Counted from the stretch's first letter, positions 27,158 through 38,050 are shown. The stretch is 64,000 nucleotides of DNA from Motilimonas pumila (GCF_003596335.1 NZ_QZCH01000002.1:278421-342420); one strand, 5' to 3'. Numbers and translations: made by a program. Notes: generated by a model from the letters alone, not told the origin.

Positions 27158-28561
27158 ATGCAGCAGCTTAATGAGGTGGAGTATATTTTAGCGGGCTTAC
27201 TCATCGTGGCGATATTTGCCTTGGGTTGGCAGTATTTTCGCCACAAAATAGCGCTTAACCAGCAACAGCAAGACTGGCGAACCGAGCAAGCGTTATTGCA
27301 ACAACAGGTCAGTCAATTTGGTGAGCTCAATCAGGATCAACAAATTCAGCTTCAGCAAGCCCAACTTAAATTGGAATCTCAACAGAGCCAACTGCATAAA
27401 TTTACTGCCAGGCTCAGGGAAAGTCAGCTTGAATTGAGCTATGAAAAGCAACGCTCCGAAGAAAAAGCGCAGTTACACAGCGAGAATGAACGCAAATTAC
27501 AGCAACAGTTTGAACATTTATCGCAGCGAATTTTTGCCGAGGAAACGGCAAAGTTTAAGACGCTAAATAAAGAAAGTTTAGAATTGTTGCTCAATCCTCT
27601 TCAACAACAAATCGCAGGGTTTAAAAATCAGGTTAACGAAAGCTATCACTCTGAAGCAAAAGAAAGGCACAGCTTAAAAGTAGAAGTCGAGAAATTGGCC
27701 CAGTTAAACCAGCAAATCGTAACCGAGGCCGCCAATTTAAGCCAAGCTTTAAAAGGTGATAACAAGCAGCAGGGGAGTTGGGGCGAAGTGATCTTGCAGC
27801 AAATTTTGGATAATTCAGGTCTCAGAGAAGGATATGAATATCATGCTCAGCAAAGCCTGACCAATGGCGCAGGTAAACGTTATCAGCCTGATATTGTAGT
27901 GCACTTACCTCAGAATAAAGACATTATCATCGACTCTAAAGTCTCTTTAACCGCGTATGAACGCTATTTCAATAGCGACGACAAAAACTTGCAAAATCAA
28001 GCGTTAGCGGAGCACGTGGCGTCTGTAAAAGGTCACATCAAAGGTTTAGGACAAAAAGACTACCATAAGCTCAATGGCGTTCGAACCTTGGATTATGTAC
28101 TGCTGTTTATTGCGGTCGAGCCGGCATTCTTATTAGCCATTCAAGAAGACCCCAGCTTGGTTAAGCTGGCGTTAGACAATAATATTCTATTAGCGAGTCC
28201 CTCTAACTTGATGATAGCACTACGCACTATCGAGAATTTATGGCGTTACCAGAAACAGGAGGATAACTCTCGTCAAATTGCGCAAAAAGCGGGCAAGTTG
28301 TATGAAAAATTGCGTTTATTTAGCGAAGATTTATTAGAAGTGGGGCAAGGTCTCGACCGAACACAGACCAGTTTTGACAGAGCGCTAAAGCGATTTAGTC
28401 AAGGCCGTGGCAATTTAGTTCAGCAAGCAGAGCATTTCAGGGAATTAGGTGCAGAGGTGAACAAACCACTGCCTGAAGCCGTATTAGCTCACAACGAAGC
28501 TAACAAATTGGGCCCGAGTAATGCCTTAGGTAAGCGCTCAGAGCAAGCCGGTCAAGGTTGA
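27158..28561 (+). CDS. rmuC: RmuC family DNA recombination protein
   Basis: I start the 467-residue product at ATG 27158, two bases after the preceding stop; the frame is open back to 27104 within that gene. It has one N-terminal membrane helix (YILAGLLIVAIFALGWQYF), a long Gln/Glu-rich coiled coil (about 25-190), and the RmuC nuclease-like core from about 205. The core contains QGSWGEVILQQILDNSGL, YQPDIVVHLP, IIDSKVSLTAYERYF and YVLLFIAVEPAFLLA. RmuC in E. coli limits inversion at short inverted repeats and is thought to be a nuclease of the PD-(D/E)XK type; the D...DSK pattern fits that. The 3' end overlaps a small convergent ORF by ten bases. Confidence 0.9.
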   Translation: MQQLNEVEYILAGLLIVAIFALGWQYFRHKIALNQQQQDWRTEQALLQQQVSQFGELNQDQQIQLQQAQLKLESQQSQLHKFTARLRESQLELSYEKQRSEEKAQLHSENERKLQQQFEHLSQRIFAEETAKFKTLNKESLELLLNPLQQQIAGFKNQVNESYHSEAKERHSLKVEVEKLAQLNQQIVTEAANLSQALKGDNKQQGSWGEVILQQILDNSGLREGYEYHAQQSLTNGAGKRYQPDIVVHLPQNKDIIIDSKVSLTAYERYFNSDDKNLQNQALAEHVASVKGHIKGLGQKDYHKLNGVRTLDYVLLFIAVEPAFLLAIQEDPSLVKLALDNNILLASPSNLMIALRTIENLWRYQKQEDNSRQIAQKAGKLYEKLRLFSEDLLEVGQGLDRTQTSFDRALKRFSQGRGNLVQQAEHFRELGAEVNKPLPEAVLAHNEANKLGPSNALGKRSEQAGQG

Positions 28562-28731
28562 TTGTTGGCTTGTAGCGTCTCTTTTTCAGCAATAGGCGTG
28601 GCACGCTTAACTAGTTCAATGGGAGACTTATCACTTTGGATAAGCGCGCTAACTAACCAACACTCGGCGTAGAGTAAACTCACCGGGTTAAGCGCTAATA
28701 CGAGAGAGAAAACGATTAATAATTGCTTCAT
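28552..28731 (-). CDS. Small secreted protein (59 residues), unknown function
   Basis: I translated this short frame directly. It begins MKQLLIVFSLVLALNPVSLL and continues YAECWLVSALIQSDKSPI, ending with LQANNQP before TGA. The first 22 residues form a typical signal peptide with cleavage likely after LLYA. The mature part has only 37 residues, with one Cys and one Trp. The ribosome site is weak (AAGAAG about nine bases before ATG 28731). No homologue is recognised. It is convergent with rmuC (ten-base overlap) and reads in the same direction as the downstream gene set that follows on the other side, but has no close partner. Confidence 0.5.
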   Translation of the reverse strand: MKQLLIVFSLVLALNPVSLLYAECWLVSALIQSDKSPIELVKRATPIAEKETLQANNQP

Positions 28732-28835
28732 GCAAATACTTCTTTGTAGTTATATTTTCGATGCATCCAGGCATCGTGTGGCCTATTTGTACCAAAAATT
28801 GCTAAGCATGTCTGTGACAAAACGTTTAATTTATA

Positions 28836-29561
28836 TTAATTATAAATAATTGGGTTGTCGGTAAATATGCTGGTTACGCCCAAACGCCAAAGTTTCAGGG
28901 CATCAGCGAGATCATTCACGGTGTAACATAGAATCGGATAACCGTGTTCCAGCACGTCTTGTTCGCGATCTTCCACGATCAAGTCTGCATTGCAATGCAA
29001 AGTAACGGCTCTTAGTTCCTCCATAATCCCCTGCCAGCCAGAAGGTATAATTTCAAATAGCGCTCCGATCGCTATCTTCTGGTCGAATTGACGCAGATAG
29101 TGCAAGGTTTCATGGCAAAAACTACTGATGATCAACTGCTGCGAGAAACCGCTTACTTTTACTGCATGCAAAGCTTGCGCTGCAATGTACGCAGGATCGC
29201 AATCGTAGGTTTTTAATTCAAGGTTAAGGCTCAGCTTAAGGCTATCAATATAGCGTAATGCTTCTACCAAGGTGGGAATGCGTTGGCCTTGGTATTTAGG
29301 GTCAAACCAGCTGCCAAAGTCGAGTTGCTTTAATTGTGCCAGGCTCAAATCTAACAACTTGCCTTCACCATTGCTGCAGCGGGACAATGTATCGTCGTGG
29401 CTGACGACTAATTCCCCTGTGCCACATTCACAAACGTCGATTTCAACCCATGACAAACCGAGTTTTGCAGCTAAACTCAGGCTGGCCAAGGTATTTTCTG
29501 GCGCTAAGTGTTTGACGCCTCGGTGGCCAATTAAACGCGGTAATTGCAAAGTTGTCGTCAT
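28836..29561 (-). CDS. ugpQ: Glycerophosphodiester phosphodiesterase
   Basis: The 241-residue protein has the GDPD TIM-barrel signature LIGHRGVKHLAPENTLASL, with the catalytic His-Arg, then WVEIDVCECGTGELVVSHDD, giving the metal-binding Glu-Asp and second catalytic His. LNLELKTYD and TVNDLADALKLWRLGVTSI close the barrel. There is no signal peptide, so it is the cytoplasmic UgpQ type. It releases glycerol-3-phosphate and an alcohol from deacylated phospholipid head groups. Its ATG follows the trkH stop by one base, so it is coupled to the potassium transporter genes; the symbol is by family resemblance. Confidence 0.88.
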   Translation of the reverse strand: MTTTLQLPRLIGHRGVKHLAPENTLASLSLAAKLGLSWVEIDVCECGTGELVVSHDDTLSRCSNGEGKLLDLSLAQLKQLDFGSWFDPKYQGQRIPTLVEALRYIDSLKLSLNLELKTYDCDPAYIAAQALHAVKVSGFSQQLIISSFCHETLHYLRQFDQKIAIGALFEIIPSGWQGIMEELRAVTLHCNADLIVEDREQDVLEHGYPILCYTVNDLADALKLWRLGVTSIFTDNPIIYN

Positions 29562-29562
29562 A

Positions 29563-31008
29563 TTATGTGCGCCAAAATGCCGGGAAAAATAATACTGCTA
29601 CGGTAAGGATCTCTAATCTTCCCATTAACATAGCAAAGCTTAGCACCCACTTCGACGTATTTGGAAGATCGGCAAAGTTACCAGATGGACCAATCTCCGG
29701 GCCAATTCCAGGACCAACGTTTGAAACAGCGGTAATGGCGCCTGTCAATGATACTGTTATGTTCGACCCTAAACACGCGAGAATTACCGCCGTAATGAGG
29801 ATAGTCATAAAGTACGCCAGTATGAAGGCGATCAATGACCGTATGATGGCATCACTGACTCGGCGTCGGTTGTAATTCTGTGGAAAAACACCACGAGGAT
29901 GTAATAATTGCATGCTCTGCTTTTTCAATAAAGCAGCGGCGATTTGAAAGCGGAAAATCTTGATTCCGCCAGAGGTTGAGCCCGAACAAGCTCCGCAAAA
30001 TAGCAAGAAAAAGAAAATCACGCTGCTTAAGTGGCCCCACTGGCTAAAATCTGACAAGCCATAGCCCGTTGTTGTAATTACGGAGATGACATTAAATACG
30101 CTGATCCTTAACGCATCCACGGGGCTGAAATGGCCTTGTTGCCACAGAAAAAATGCCACCACTAAGCTTGTTACGATAACCAGCTTACTAAAGCCAATGA
30201 CTTGAGCGTCTTGCCATATTAATTTACTTTGCTGTTTTTTTAAGGCTTGAATAAGGAGTAAAAAAGGCAAACCGCCAAGAAACATAAACAGACTAGCATT
30301 CCAGTGCGCGGCGGCAGAAAAGTGCGACATAGACGCATCGGAGGTGGAGTAGCCTCCGGTAGATAAGGTCGTCATAGCATGATTAATGGCTTCAAATGTG
30401 GTCATATCTGCCGCTAGAAAACCGAAGAAACAAAGCAGGGTTAAGAGCAGGTATACTTTGACAATTTGGCCGGCTAACTGGCGTGTTTTAGGGGTACTTT
30501 TGTCTGACCATTCTGAAGACTCTGTTTGGAATAAACGCATGCCGCCGACATTGAGAAATGGCAAAATGGCCACCCCCATGACGATAAAACCTATGCCGCC
30601 TATCCATTGTAGAATGGAGCGCCAAATAAGAATACTGTGAGCCATATTATCAAGGCCGCTCAGTACCGTACTGCCAGTCGTCGTGATCCCAGACATAGTT
30701 TCAAAAAAGGCATCGGTGTAACTGATATGCTCGATTAGCATAAAAGGTAAAGCGGCGAAGGCGCTACCGATTAACCAGACTGAGGTCGTGAGCAGAAACA
30801 TTTCTCGCACGCCTAGGCGAAACTCGGATACTCGGCCTAGATGCAAACAAATGAATGCAACGCAGTGAGTGATCACGATTGATTGCAAAAACTCCATGCT
30901 TCCAGGGCCGGCGGTAGCAAAAGCCATCAACATGGGAATGTACATAAACAGGGCCAACTTAGACAGCACTAGCCCTGTTACGAACAATAGCGGTTTGTAA
31001 TTTAGCAT
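29563..31008 (-). CDS. trkH: Trk potassium transporter, membrane subunit TrkH
   Basis: The 481-residue protein has the four-repeat K+ channel-like architecture. Selectivity-filter loops are visible in order: MSGITTTGSTVL, MTTLSTGGYSTSD, ITTTGYGLSD and AVSNVGPGIGPEIG, each with the conserved Gly. About ten membrane helices surround them. TrkH takes up K+ driven by ion gradients and is gated by the cytoplasmic TrkA ring encoded directly upstream. The 18-base gap to trkA and the packed order with rsmB, fmt and def are widespread in gammaproteobacteria. Confidence 0.95.
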   Translation of the reverse strand: MLNYKPLLFVTGLVLSKLALFMYIPMLMAFATAGPGSMEFLQSIVITHCVAFICLHLGRVSEFRLGVREMFLLTTSVWLIGSAFAALPFMLIEHISYTDAFFETMSGITTTGSTVLSGLDNMAHSILIWRSILQWIGGIGFIVMGVAILPFLNVGGMRLFQTESSEWSDKSTPKTRQLAGQIVKVYLLLTLLCFFGFLAADMTTFEAINHAMTTLSTGGYSTSDASMSHFSAAAHWNASLFMFLGGLPFLLLIQALKKQQSKLIWQDAQVIGFSKLVIVTSLVVAFFLWQQGHFSPVDALRISVFNVISVITTTGYGLSDFSQWGHLSSVIFFFLLFCGACSGSTSGGIKIFRFQIAAALLKKQSMQLLHPRGVFPQNYNRRRVSDAIIRSLIAFILAYFMTILITAVILACLGSNITVSLTGAITAVSNVGPGIGPEIGPSGNFADLPNTSKWVLSFAMLMGRLEILTVAVLFFPAFWRT

Positions 31009-31026
31009 AGGGCAAAAGCCTATAAC

Positions 31027-32403
31027 TTATAGGAAGAATGGACTAGGTTGGAACAGCTTCTCAACTTCAGGAATAAACTTCTTATTCACTAAGAACATCA
31101 CTACATGGTCGTCTTGTTCTATCTCGGTATTATCATGTGCAATGAGCACTTCTTCACCACGCACTATTGCGCCAATCGTGGTACCCGGCGGTAACTTAAG
31201 CTCACTGATTTTTCTCCCGACGACTTTAGAGGTGATTTTATCGCCGTGAGCGATGGCTTCAATCGCTTCCGCTGCGCCTCGCCTGAGTGAATATACATTC
31301 GCAAGGTCAGCCTTACGTACATGGGTTAAGAGGGCTGAAATAGTCGCTTGTTGCGGTGAAATGGCAATGTCAATGGGCCCACCTTGCACTAAATCGACGT
31401 AAGCGCCGCGTTGAATCAATACCATGACTTTTTTGGCGCCAAGCTGTTTTGCTAGCATTGCTGACATGATATTCGCTTCATCGTCATTAGTTACGGCTAT
31501 AAAAACGTCGGTTTGGTCGATATGCTCTTCCGCTAGCAGTTCGTGGTCGGAAGCATCGCCACTAAATACAATGGTGTTGCTTAATACCTCTGACAGACGC
31601 TCTGCGCGTTTATAGTTACGCTCAATCAGTTTTACACTGTAGTTTTTCTCTAACGCTCTCGCCAGGCCTGCACCAATGTTACCACCGCCGACGATCATGA
31701 TCCTATGGTAAGGTTTTTCAAGTTTTTGCAGTTCGCTCATCACCGCTCGAATATGAGCGTCAGCCGCAACAAAAAAAACTTCATCATCCGCCTCTATTAT
31801 GGTTGTCCCTTGAGGGCGGATGGCTTTGCCTTGACGAAAGATGGCCGCGACACGGGTTTCAATGTTTGGCATATGTTGCTTGAGAGCGGCAAGCGCGTTA
31901 CCCACTAAGGGTCCACCGTAATAAGCTTTTAAACCGACCAATCCCACTTTACCTTCTGCAAAATCAACCACCTGCAATGCGCCTGGATAATCAATTAAGC
32001 GTTTAATATAGTCTGTGACGAGTTGCTCTGGCGCGATAAGGTGGTCAATGGGAACATTATCGTTATTAAATAGACGATCTTTTTCTTTGAGTAAGGCTGC
32101 TGAGCGGATCCGGGCAATTTTGTTCGGCGTGTTAAACAGGCTATAAGCAATTTGACAAGCCGCCATATTGGTTTCATCGGCATTGGTTACGGCCACTAAC
32201 ATGTCGGCGTCTTCTGCACCAGCTTGACGCAATACGTGAGGGTGGGCGGCGTGGCCTTGTACTACCCGTAAATCAAATTTATCTTGTAAATCTCTGAGGC
32301 TCTCATCATCTTGGTCAACAATGGTGATGTCGTTGTTCTCGCCCACTAAGTTCTCTGCCAGTGTTCCGCCTACTTGGCCTGCACCTAGGATGATGATCTT
32401 CAT
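31027..32403 (-). CDS. trkA: Trk potassium uptake regulatory subunit TrkA
   Basis: The 458-residue protein is a tandem RCK protein: a first Rossmann domain starts with [19 protein letters not shown], with VDQDDESL binding the adenosine ribose. A second starts at about residue 235 ([15 protein letters not shown], then LIERN). Each is followed by a TrkA-C domain. It binds NAD(H)/ATP and opens or closes TrkH. The full length equals the E. coli protein (458). It is encoded between rsmB and trkH, and its ATG lies 54 bases after the rsmB stop. Confidence 0.96.
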   Translation of the reverse strand: MKIIILGAGQVGGTLAENLVGENNDITIVDQDDESLRDLQDKFDLRVVQGHAAHPHVLRQAGAEDADMLVAVTNADETNMAACQIAYSLFNTPNKIARIRSAALLKEKDRLFNNDNVPIDHLIAPEQLVTDYIKRLIDYPGALQVVDFAEGKVGLVGLKAYYGGPLVGNALAALKQHMPNIETRVAAIFRQGKAIRPQGTTIIEADDEVFFVAADAHIRAVMSELQKLEKPYHRIMIVGGGNIGAGLARALEKNYSVKLIERNYKRAERLSEVLSNTIVFSGDASDHELLAEEHIDQTDVFIAVTNDDEANIMSAMLAKQLGAKKVMVLIQRGAYVDLVQGGPIDIAISPQQATISALLTHVRKADLANVYSLRRGAAEAIEAIAHGDKITSKVVGRKISELKLPPGTTIGAIVRGEEVLIAHDNTEIEQDDHVVMFLVNKKFIPEVEKLFQPSPFFL

Positions 32404-32457
32404 GATAACCTCAGGTTATGTCTTTGCCGTAAAACCCTCTACGGCATTTTTATATTG

Positions 32458-33762
32458 TTACAAGCTTTTACGTAAGCGAGCGTAATAAAAGCCGTCCATA
32501 TTATCTTGTCCTGGTAATATCTGCCAACCAGGGTGTTCTGGCGTATCTTCACTATTGATAGGAACTAAGCTTGCGTCAGGGGTTGCCGCTAAGAAAGCCC
32601 TAATTTGTTCTACGTTCTCAATCGCCAGAACCGAACAAGTAGCGTACAACAAGGTGCCACCAGGTTTAAGTAATTGCCAGTTCGCCTGTAATATTGCCTG
32701 TTGTAATTTGCTTAGCTCAATAATGTCGCTGTCACGGCGTAACCATTTTATATCCGGATGCCGGCGGATAACGCCCGTTGCACTACACGGGGCGTCCAGT
32801 AAGATGCGGTCAAACAGTTGTTGATCCCACCAATCGTTAGGTTGGCTCGCGTCGCCATGGATCAACTCTGCGTGGAGTCCAATGCGATCTAAGTTCTGTT
32901 GCACCCGCTCAAGCCGTTTAGCATCAAAATCGACGGCTGTTAAATGGCTAATGCCGGGCTGTATTTCTAGCAGGTGAGCGGTTTTACCGCCGGGCGCTGC
33001 GCAGGCATCAAGAATACGCTCGTTGGCTTGGGGGGCCAGCAAGCTCGCCGCCATTTGTGCCGCTGCATCTTGCACGGAAGCATCACCTTGCATAAAGCTT
33101 GGGAGTTTGCTGACGTCGGTCGGTTTTTCTAACATCAAGGCGTGGGGAGAAATTGCGCTAACGTCACTGACAATGTCTTGTTCTGCTAAAAGGGCTTGGT
33201 ATTCTGCGGTGCTATGTCTTTGCTGGTTAACTCTTAACCACATAGGAGAGCGCTCGTTCGCTGCCGCTAAAATCGCTTCATATTGAGCGGGGTAGTCATG
33301 CTGTAAGCGTTTGATAAGCCAGTTAGGGTGGCAAAACACTAGGCTGGGCTTGTCGCTGGCAGCCGCAATTAACTCATCCTGTTGACGTTGAAAATTACGC
33401 AGCACCGCGTTGACTAACCCTTTAAGGCCAGGCGCTTTTAAGGTTTTGATGCCATTTACCGTATCTGCGACTGCCGCATGGGCAGGGATCCGAGTGTACA
33501 GAATTTGATAGATGCCAACCAAGACCAAAAAGTGCAATGGACGCTTTTTACCGGTTAACGGTTTATCCATCAATTGCTTGGCAAAAAAATCAAGCCGAGG
33601 TAACCAGCGTAATACGCCGTAACACAGCTCTTGTAACAGAGCTTTGTCTTTTGGAGCAACCAGCTGCTGAGCAGCAGGTAAGGCGGTATTAAGAGACTCA
33701 CCTTGTTCAACTACTTTATTAAGCACGATAGCCGCAGTGCCGCGAACATTTTGATTAGCCAA
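32458..33762 (-). CDS. rsmB: 16S rRNA m5C967 methyltransferase RsmB
   Basis: The 434-residue protein has an N-terminal NusB-like helical RNA-binding domain (about 1-140) and a SAM-dependent methyltransferase domain. Motifs are [15 protein letters not shown] for SAM binding, [19 protein letters not shown] with the releasing Cys, and [12 protein letters not shown] with the catalytic Cys. It methylates C967 of 16S rRNA. It overlaps fmt by eight bases, as in E. coli where the order is def-fmt-rsmB-trkA. Confidence 0.95.
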   Translation of the reverse strand: MANQNVRGTAAIVLNKVVEQGESLNTALPAAQQLVAPKDKALLQELCYGVLRWLPRLDFFAKQLMDKPLTGKKRPLHFLVLVGIYQILYTRIPAHAAVADTVNGIKTLKAPGLKGLVNAVLRNFQRQQDELIAAASDKPSLVFCHPNWLIKRLQHDYPAQYEAILAAANERSPMWLRVNQQRHSTAEYQALLAEQDIVSDVSAISPHALMLEKPTDVSKLPSFMQGDASVQDAAAQMAASLLAPQANERILDACAAPGGKTAHLLEIQPGISHLTAVDFDAKRLERVQQNLDRIGLHAELIHGDASQPNDWWDQQLFDRILLDAPCSATGVIRRHPDIKWLRRDSDIIELSKLQQAILQANWQLLKPGGTLLYATCSVLAIENVEQIRAFLAATPDASLVPINSEDTPEHPGWQILPGQDNMDGFYYARLRKSL

Positions 33763-34690
33763 GCTGTTTTCCTACCGCAAACCATTCTTTTTTAGCGTTA
33801 AGTACATCTTTTACCGCCATCGCTTTTTTACCCGGTACTTGTATTGTTCGCAGGTTTAGTATGCCATTGCCGGTTGCCACTTGAATACCCTGTTTATCTG
33901 CGCTCAAAATGGTGCCGGGATTGGCATCAGTTGTGCCCTCTGTTACTTGACTCTGCCATACCTTGATATTGTTCCCTTCGCATTGAAAGAAAGAACAAGG
34001 CCAAGGATTGAAAGCGCGTATGCATCGTTCAATAAATGCCGCATCGTCTTGCCAGTTAATTTGCGCTTCTTCTTTACTGAGTTTTTTCGCATAGTTGGCC
34101 TGGTTATCGTCTTGAGGCTCTGCGATTAACTGGTTTTGTGCCATTTTATCCAAGGTGTCCAGTAGGGCTTGCGGCCCAAGTTCAGCAAGCTTTTGATACA
34201 TACTGGCACTGGTATCATCGGCAGCAATGGGTAAACTGGCTTTATGCAGCATGGCGCCGGTATCTAAGCCGATATCCATTTGCATAATGGTCACCCCAGT
34301 TGCTTCATCTCCGGCCCAAATGGCGCGTTGAATCGGTGCCGCGCCACGCCAGCGAGGCAGTAGGGAGCCGTGTACATTAATACAACCAAGCTTTGGAGTG
34401 TCGAGTACATCTTGAGGCAGTAATAAGCCGTAGGCCACGACTATCATTAGGTCAGCATTTAAATCGGCCAGCGCCTCTTTAGCGTCGTCTGACTTGAAGT
34501 TCTCAGGCTGATACACAGGAATATCGTGTTCAAGAGCAAGGCTTTTAACAGCACTTGGCGTGAGCTTTTTGCCGCGGCCTGCAGGGCGGTCGGGTTGAGT
34601 ATATACCGCAACTACTTGGTGCTTAGCAGCCACCAAAGACGCAAGGTGGCGCGCCGCGAAGTCGGGCGTGCCTGCAAAGATAATTTTCAT
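33755..34690 (-). CDS. fmt: Methionyl-tRNA formyltransferase
   Basis: The 311-residue protein begins [19 protein letters not shown] and carries the formyl-tetrahydrofolate site [19 protein letters not shown] with the catalytic Asn-His pair, then [14 protein letters not shown] with the catalytic Asp. A C-terminal OB-like domain (about 205-311) binds the tRNA acceptor. It formylates initiator Met-tRNA. It lies 19 bases downstream of def, which removes the same formyl group after translation starts. Confidence 0.96.
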   Translation of the reverse strand: MKIIFAGTPDFAARHLASLVAAKHQVVAVYTQPDRPAGRGKKLTPSAVKSLALEHDIPVYQPENFKSDDAKEALADLNADLMIVVAYGLLLPQDVLDTPKLGCINVHGSLLPRWRGAAPIQRAIWAGDEATGVTIMQMDIGLDTGAMLHKASLPIAADDTSASMYQKLAELGPQALLDTLDKMAQNQLIAEPQDDNQANYAKKLSKEEAQINWQDDAAFIERCIRAFNPWPCSFFQCEGNNIKVWQSQVTEGTTDANPGTILSADKQGIQVATGNGILNLRTIQVPGKKAMAVKDVLNAKKEWFAVGKQLG

Positions 34691-34709
34691 GGCGCTAGGT
34701 CACCTTAGC

Positions 34710-35219
34710 TTAAGATTTACGAGCAAGTCGCTGAGCTTTTTCTAATTTCGCTTTAATACGCTGACGCTTTAAAGGCGATAAATAGTCGATGAAAAGCTTG
34801 CCATTTAGATGATCTAATTCATGTTGAATACATACCGCGAGCAAGTCGCCAGTTTCAAACTCAAATTCTTCTCCGTCAATGTTTAACGCGCGCACTTTAA
34901 TATGATCGGCACGTTGTACCTCTGCACGGGTTTCTGGAACGGATAAACAGCCCTCTTCCATTTTCTCAATGCCAGAGGTTTCAACAATTTCTGGGTTGAT
35001 TAATACTAATCGCTCATTTCTGTCTTCTGAGACATCAATCACAACGATGCGTTGGTGAATATTTACTTGGGTTGCGGCCAGGCCAATACCTTCTTCTTGG
35101 TACATGGTTTCAAACATATCTTCAACGATCTGTTTGATTTCTGGTGTGACCTGGGCTACAGGTTTAGCAACTGTTCTTAGACGTTCGTCTGGAAAATGCA
35201 ATACTTCGAGCAAAGCCAT
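34710..35219 (-). CDS. def: Peptide deformylase
   Basis: The frame is open to 35237, but ATG 35219 gives [20 protein letters not shown], which aligns residue for residue with the E. coli start and gives the same length of 169. The three family motifs are present: [15 protein letters not shown] with the metal-binding Cys, and QHELDHLNG with two His ligands and the catalytic Glu. The enzyme removes the N-formyl group from new proteins. The operon promoter must lie in the 102-base gap shared with the divergent LysM gene. Confidence 0.96.
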   Translation of the reverse strand: MALLEVLHFPDERLRTVAKPVAQVTPEIKQIVEDMFETMYQEEGIGLAATQVNIHQRIVVIDVSEDRNERLVLINPEIVETSGIEKMEEGCLSVPETRAEVQRADHIKVRALNIDGEEFEFETGDLLAVCIQHELDHLNGKLFIDYLSPLKRQRIKAKLEKAQRLARKS

Positions 35220-35321
35220 GTTATTATCTTGATTCAACCGTATATATGATTCTATGGGATGGGTTAATTCTAGTCATTTCTGGGGTGAAATGACAGAGTA
35301 AATGCCTACACAGGGAGAGTT

Positions 35322-36413
35322 ATGAAATTTAAACAAGTGACGGCAGCGATATTTGGTGTTGTGCTATCCTTCGCCGCCACGGCCGATACATTACAATTAA
35401 AACAAGGCCACCCAGATTCATACGTCGTTAAAAAAGGCGATACCCTCTGGGATATTTCAGCGTATTTTTTAGATTCACCTTGGTTATGGCCACGTCTTTG
35501 GCAAACCAACCCACAAGTGAAAAACCCACACCTTATCTATCCTGGTGACAAACTTTACCTTACTTGGGTAGATGGCGAGCCTAGGTTAGGTCGTAAACGC
35601 CTGAAGAAAATGTCGCCACAGCCACGCATTGAAGAGAAGCGCCCAGCAGTGCCAACAGTGCCATTGACGTTAATCGAACCTTTCTTAAGCCGTGACCACA
35701 TCATCGATGAAGAGCTACTTGAAGGTGCGCCACGTGTGATGGGTAAAAACACTAAAAATACCCGTTTACGTCAAGGGGATATTTTTTACGGAGAAGGCCG
35801 ATTTGAAGCGGATACTCAATACGGCATTTATCGTTTAGGCGCAAAGTTAACGGATAAAACCACCAAAGAACCGCTTGGCAGCAAGCTTATTTTTGTGGGA
35901 TTGACCAAGCCAAGTAAATCGAAGCATGTGCAAAGTAATGAGCGAGTAACGCCTATGCTGCTAACAAGCAGTAAGATAGAGGCTAAACTGGGTGATTTAA
36001 TCTTGCCTATCCCTGAGTTTGACGTCATGCCTGCGTTCTTTATTCCCACAGCGACGCCAAAAGAATTCCGCGGTTATATTGTTGATGCCCTCAATGAATC
36101 TCGAGCGTTAGGTCGGGGTGATATCGTAGTCATAAATAAAGGCCGCCGTGAACAAATTCGCCCTGGTGCCATTTTTAGCATTATGCGTCCTGGCGCAGAA
36201 GTGGTAGAACGTAAAGGCAAGTTGGTTTACAAAGACGATGCGAATGTTTTTGAAAAGACCTTCCTCAAAGGCGAAAATGCGCTAACCTTACCAGAAGAAG
36301 ACATTGGCACATTAATGGTATTTAAATCTTATGATAAAACCAGTTTGGCCATTATTGTTCGAGGTAAAGACTTAATTGGCGACGACTTCGATATCCAAGG
36401 AACTGAATTCTGA
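35322..36413 (+). CDS. Secreted LysM peptidoglycan-binding protein
   Basis: The 363-residue protein has a signal peptide (about 1-22, AAIFGVVLSFAATA) and one LysM domain at about residues 34-87 (SYVVKKGDTLWDISAYFLDS through HLIYPGDKLYLTW). The remaining 270 residues are a beta-rich region with no motif I recognise, including VVINKGRREQIRPGAIFSIM. Proteins of this layout are widely found next to dprA in gammaproteobacteria and presumably act at the periplasmic peptidoglycan. GGGAGAG lies six bases before the ATG. Its end overlaps the proposed dprA start. Confidence 0.88.
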   Translation: MKFKQVTAAIFGVVLSFAATADTLQLKQGHPDSYVVKKGDTLWDISAYFLDSPWLWPRLWQTNPQVKNPHLIYPGDKLYLTWVDGEPRLGRKRLKKMSPQPRIEEKRPAVPTVPLTLIEPFLSRDHIIDEELLEGAPRVMGKNTKNTRLRQGDIFYGEGRFEADTQYGIYRLGAKLTDKTTKEPLGSKLIFVGLTKPSKSKHVQSNERVTPMLLTSSKIEAKLGDLILPIPEFDVMPAFFIPTATPKEFRGYIVDALNESRALGRGDIVVINKGRREQIRPGAIFSIMRPGAEVVERKGKLVYKDDANVFEKTFLKGENALTLPEEDIGTLMVFKSYDKTSLAIIVRGKDLIGDDFDIQGTEF

Positions 36414-37527
36414 TCCTAGCCTTACCCGGCTTTGGTTAGCGTTAAAAGCTACGCCAAGGCTGGGAATTCGCAAAGCCCTCTCTTTACTTCAGCGTTATTC
36501 CATTCAACAAATATTTCAGCTCAGCGCAGAGCAGTTACAAAATTTAAGCCTGAGTTCTCAACAAGTTCAGTATATACGTCATCCTGATTGGGCCTTTATT
36601 GACAGAGTGATGAGCGACTGCCAACGCCAAGGCATCTCGATTATACACTTACACGATAAGCGTTACCCTGAGCCATTAAAGCAGATTGCCGCGGCTCCCC
36701 TAGTGCTATTTTGCAAAGGGGATTTAACTTATCTTGCTGCGCCTAAATTAGCCATCATTGGCAGCCGTCATTGCACCTACTATGGAAAAGAAAAAGCCCA
36801 CTTTTTTGCCGGCGAACTTGCGCAGCAAGGCTTTGTCATTGTCAGCGGCATGGCGCTGGGTATAGATACTCAAGCTCACCTAGGTTGCTTGCAACAAGGG
36901 CAAGCTACCATTGCTGTTTTAGGTGCTGGCTTGAATCATATATATCCGAAACGAAACTTGGTGTTGAGTGAAAAAATCGGCCAACAAGGCCTACTTATAT
37001 CCGAGTTTTGGCCTGACACTCCACCGCGGGCGAGCAATTTTCCGCGTCGTAATCGTATTATTTCTGGCTTGTCCTTGGGGGTCTTTGTGGTTGAAGCCTC
37101 CCAGCGCAGTGGCTCTTTGATTACCGCACGTTACGCTTTAGAGCAAAACCGTGATGTCTTCGCCTTGCCAGGCTCAATCGACAATGGCCAAGCTTGTGGT
37201 TGTCACTATTTAATTCAACAGGGAGCTAAATTAGTGACTCAACCGGTCGATATATTAGAAGAGCTGCTATTAATGACGGAGTCAATTTCCGCTCAATTAA
37301 ACTTAATCAAACATCAAAACGTATTACAGGAGGATAAAAGCCAAGTAAATGCATTGCCATTTGCAAAATTGTTGGATAGTGTAGGTTTTGAAGCCACACC
37401 AATTGATGTTGTGGTGGAACGTAGTGGGGAAACGGTGCAGTTTGTACAAAGCCAACTACTGGAAATGGAACTAGAAGGTTTGATTGCACAAGTGCCTGAA
37501 GGATACGTCAAGTTGGGGAGGAATTAA
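36376..37527 (+). CDS. dprA: DNA-processing protein DprA/Smf
   Basis: The 383-residue protein has the DprA Rossmann-fold core: [63 protein letters not shown] and [13 protein letters not shown]. An N-terminal helical SAM-like part (about 10-75) and a C-terminal winged-helix domain (about 300-383) flank it. It loads RecA onto incoming single-stranded DNA in natural transformation. The start is uncertain: no ATG or GTG occurs before the conserved region, so TTG 36376, overlapping the LysM gene by 38 bases, is the best choice with a GAGG about 11 bases upstream. Confidence 0.92.
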   Translation: MATTSISKELNSDPSLTRLWLALKATPRLGIRKALSLLQRYSIQQIFQLSAEQLQNLSLSSQQVQYIRHPDWAFIDRVMSDCQRQGISIIHLHDKRYPEPLKQIAAAPLVLFCKGDLTYLAAPKLAIIGSRHCTYYGKEKAHFFAGELAQQGFVIVSGMALGIDTQAHLGCLQQGQATIAVLGAGLNHIYPKRNLVLSEKIGQQGLLISEFWPDTPPRASNFPRRNRIISGLSLGVFVVEASQRSGSLITARYALEQNRDVFALPGSIDNGQACGCHYLIQQGAKLVTQPVDILEELLLMTESISAQLNLIKHQNVLQEDKSQVNALPFAKLLDSVGFEATPIDVVVERSGETVQFVQSQLLEMELEGLIAQVPEGYVKLGRN

Positions 37528-37529
37528 TT

Positions 37530-38003
37530 ATGTTCGACATCCTCATGTACCTTTTTGAGACATATATACACAGCGATGCTGAGTTAATGGTGGATCAAGA
37601 AGAGCTTACAGAAGAACTTACCCGTGCTGGTTTTCATCAAGACGAGATATACAAGGCGTTAGATTGGTTAGAGAAGCTTGCTGCTCTCCAAGACAATGAC
37701 CAGAATCCATATCTTTGTCGCGATGGTCAAAATTCCGTGCGGATTTACACCCAGGAAGAGATGACTCGTCTAGATACTGATTGTCGAGGCTTCTTATTAT
37801 ATTTAGAGCAGATAAAGCTTCTCACTTCGGAAACCAGAGAGATGGTGATCGACAGAGTGATGGAGTTGGACAACGCAGGGTTTGATCTTGAAGATCTGAA
37901 GTGGGTTGTGTTGATGGTATTGTTCAACGTACCAGGCAACGAAAACGCCTATAAGCAGATGGAAGATCTACTGTTTGATGTCAATGACGGCCCTTTACAT
38001 TAA
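37530..38003 (+). CDS. smg: Smg family protein (DUF494)
   Basis: The 157-residue protein matches Smg: [20 protein letters not shown] at the start, then [19 protein letters not shown] and [20 protein letters not shown]. It is acidic and helical and has no known catalytic motif; its function is not established. Its ATG is two bases after the dprA stop, in the invariant dprA-smg-yrdD-tsaC order. Confidence 0.93.
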   Translation: MFDILMYLFETYIHSDAELMVDQEELTEELTRAGFHQDEIYKALDWLEKLAALQDNDQNPYLCRDGQNSVRIYTQEEMTRLDTDCRGFLLYLEQIKLLTSETREMVIDRVMELDNAGFDLEDLKWVVLMVLFNVPGNENAYKQMEDLLFDVNDGPLH

Positions 38004-38013
38004 CCACATCTTC

Positions 38014-38050
38014 CGGGTGTAGAGGAAAGGTAACGCCTTTCCCTTACCCG
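38014..38050. other. Stem-loop after smg
   Basis: A two-part stem is visible: outer arms CGGGT (38014-38018) and ACCCG (38046-38050), inner arms GGAAAGG (38024-38030) and CCTTTCC (38036-38042) around a TAACG loop. No T-run follows, so it is not a normal intrinsic terminator; it may protect the 3' end of the dprA-smg message or act as a processing site. Confidence 0.45.

Noticed and set aside
28759..28776. CGATGC/GCATCG hairpin as a terminator near the small secreted protein gene
   Set aside because: No T-run follows on either strand and the stem is only 6 bp.
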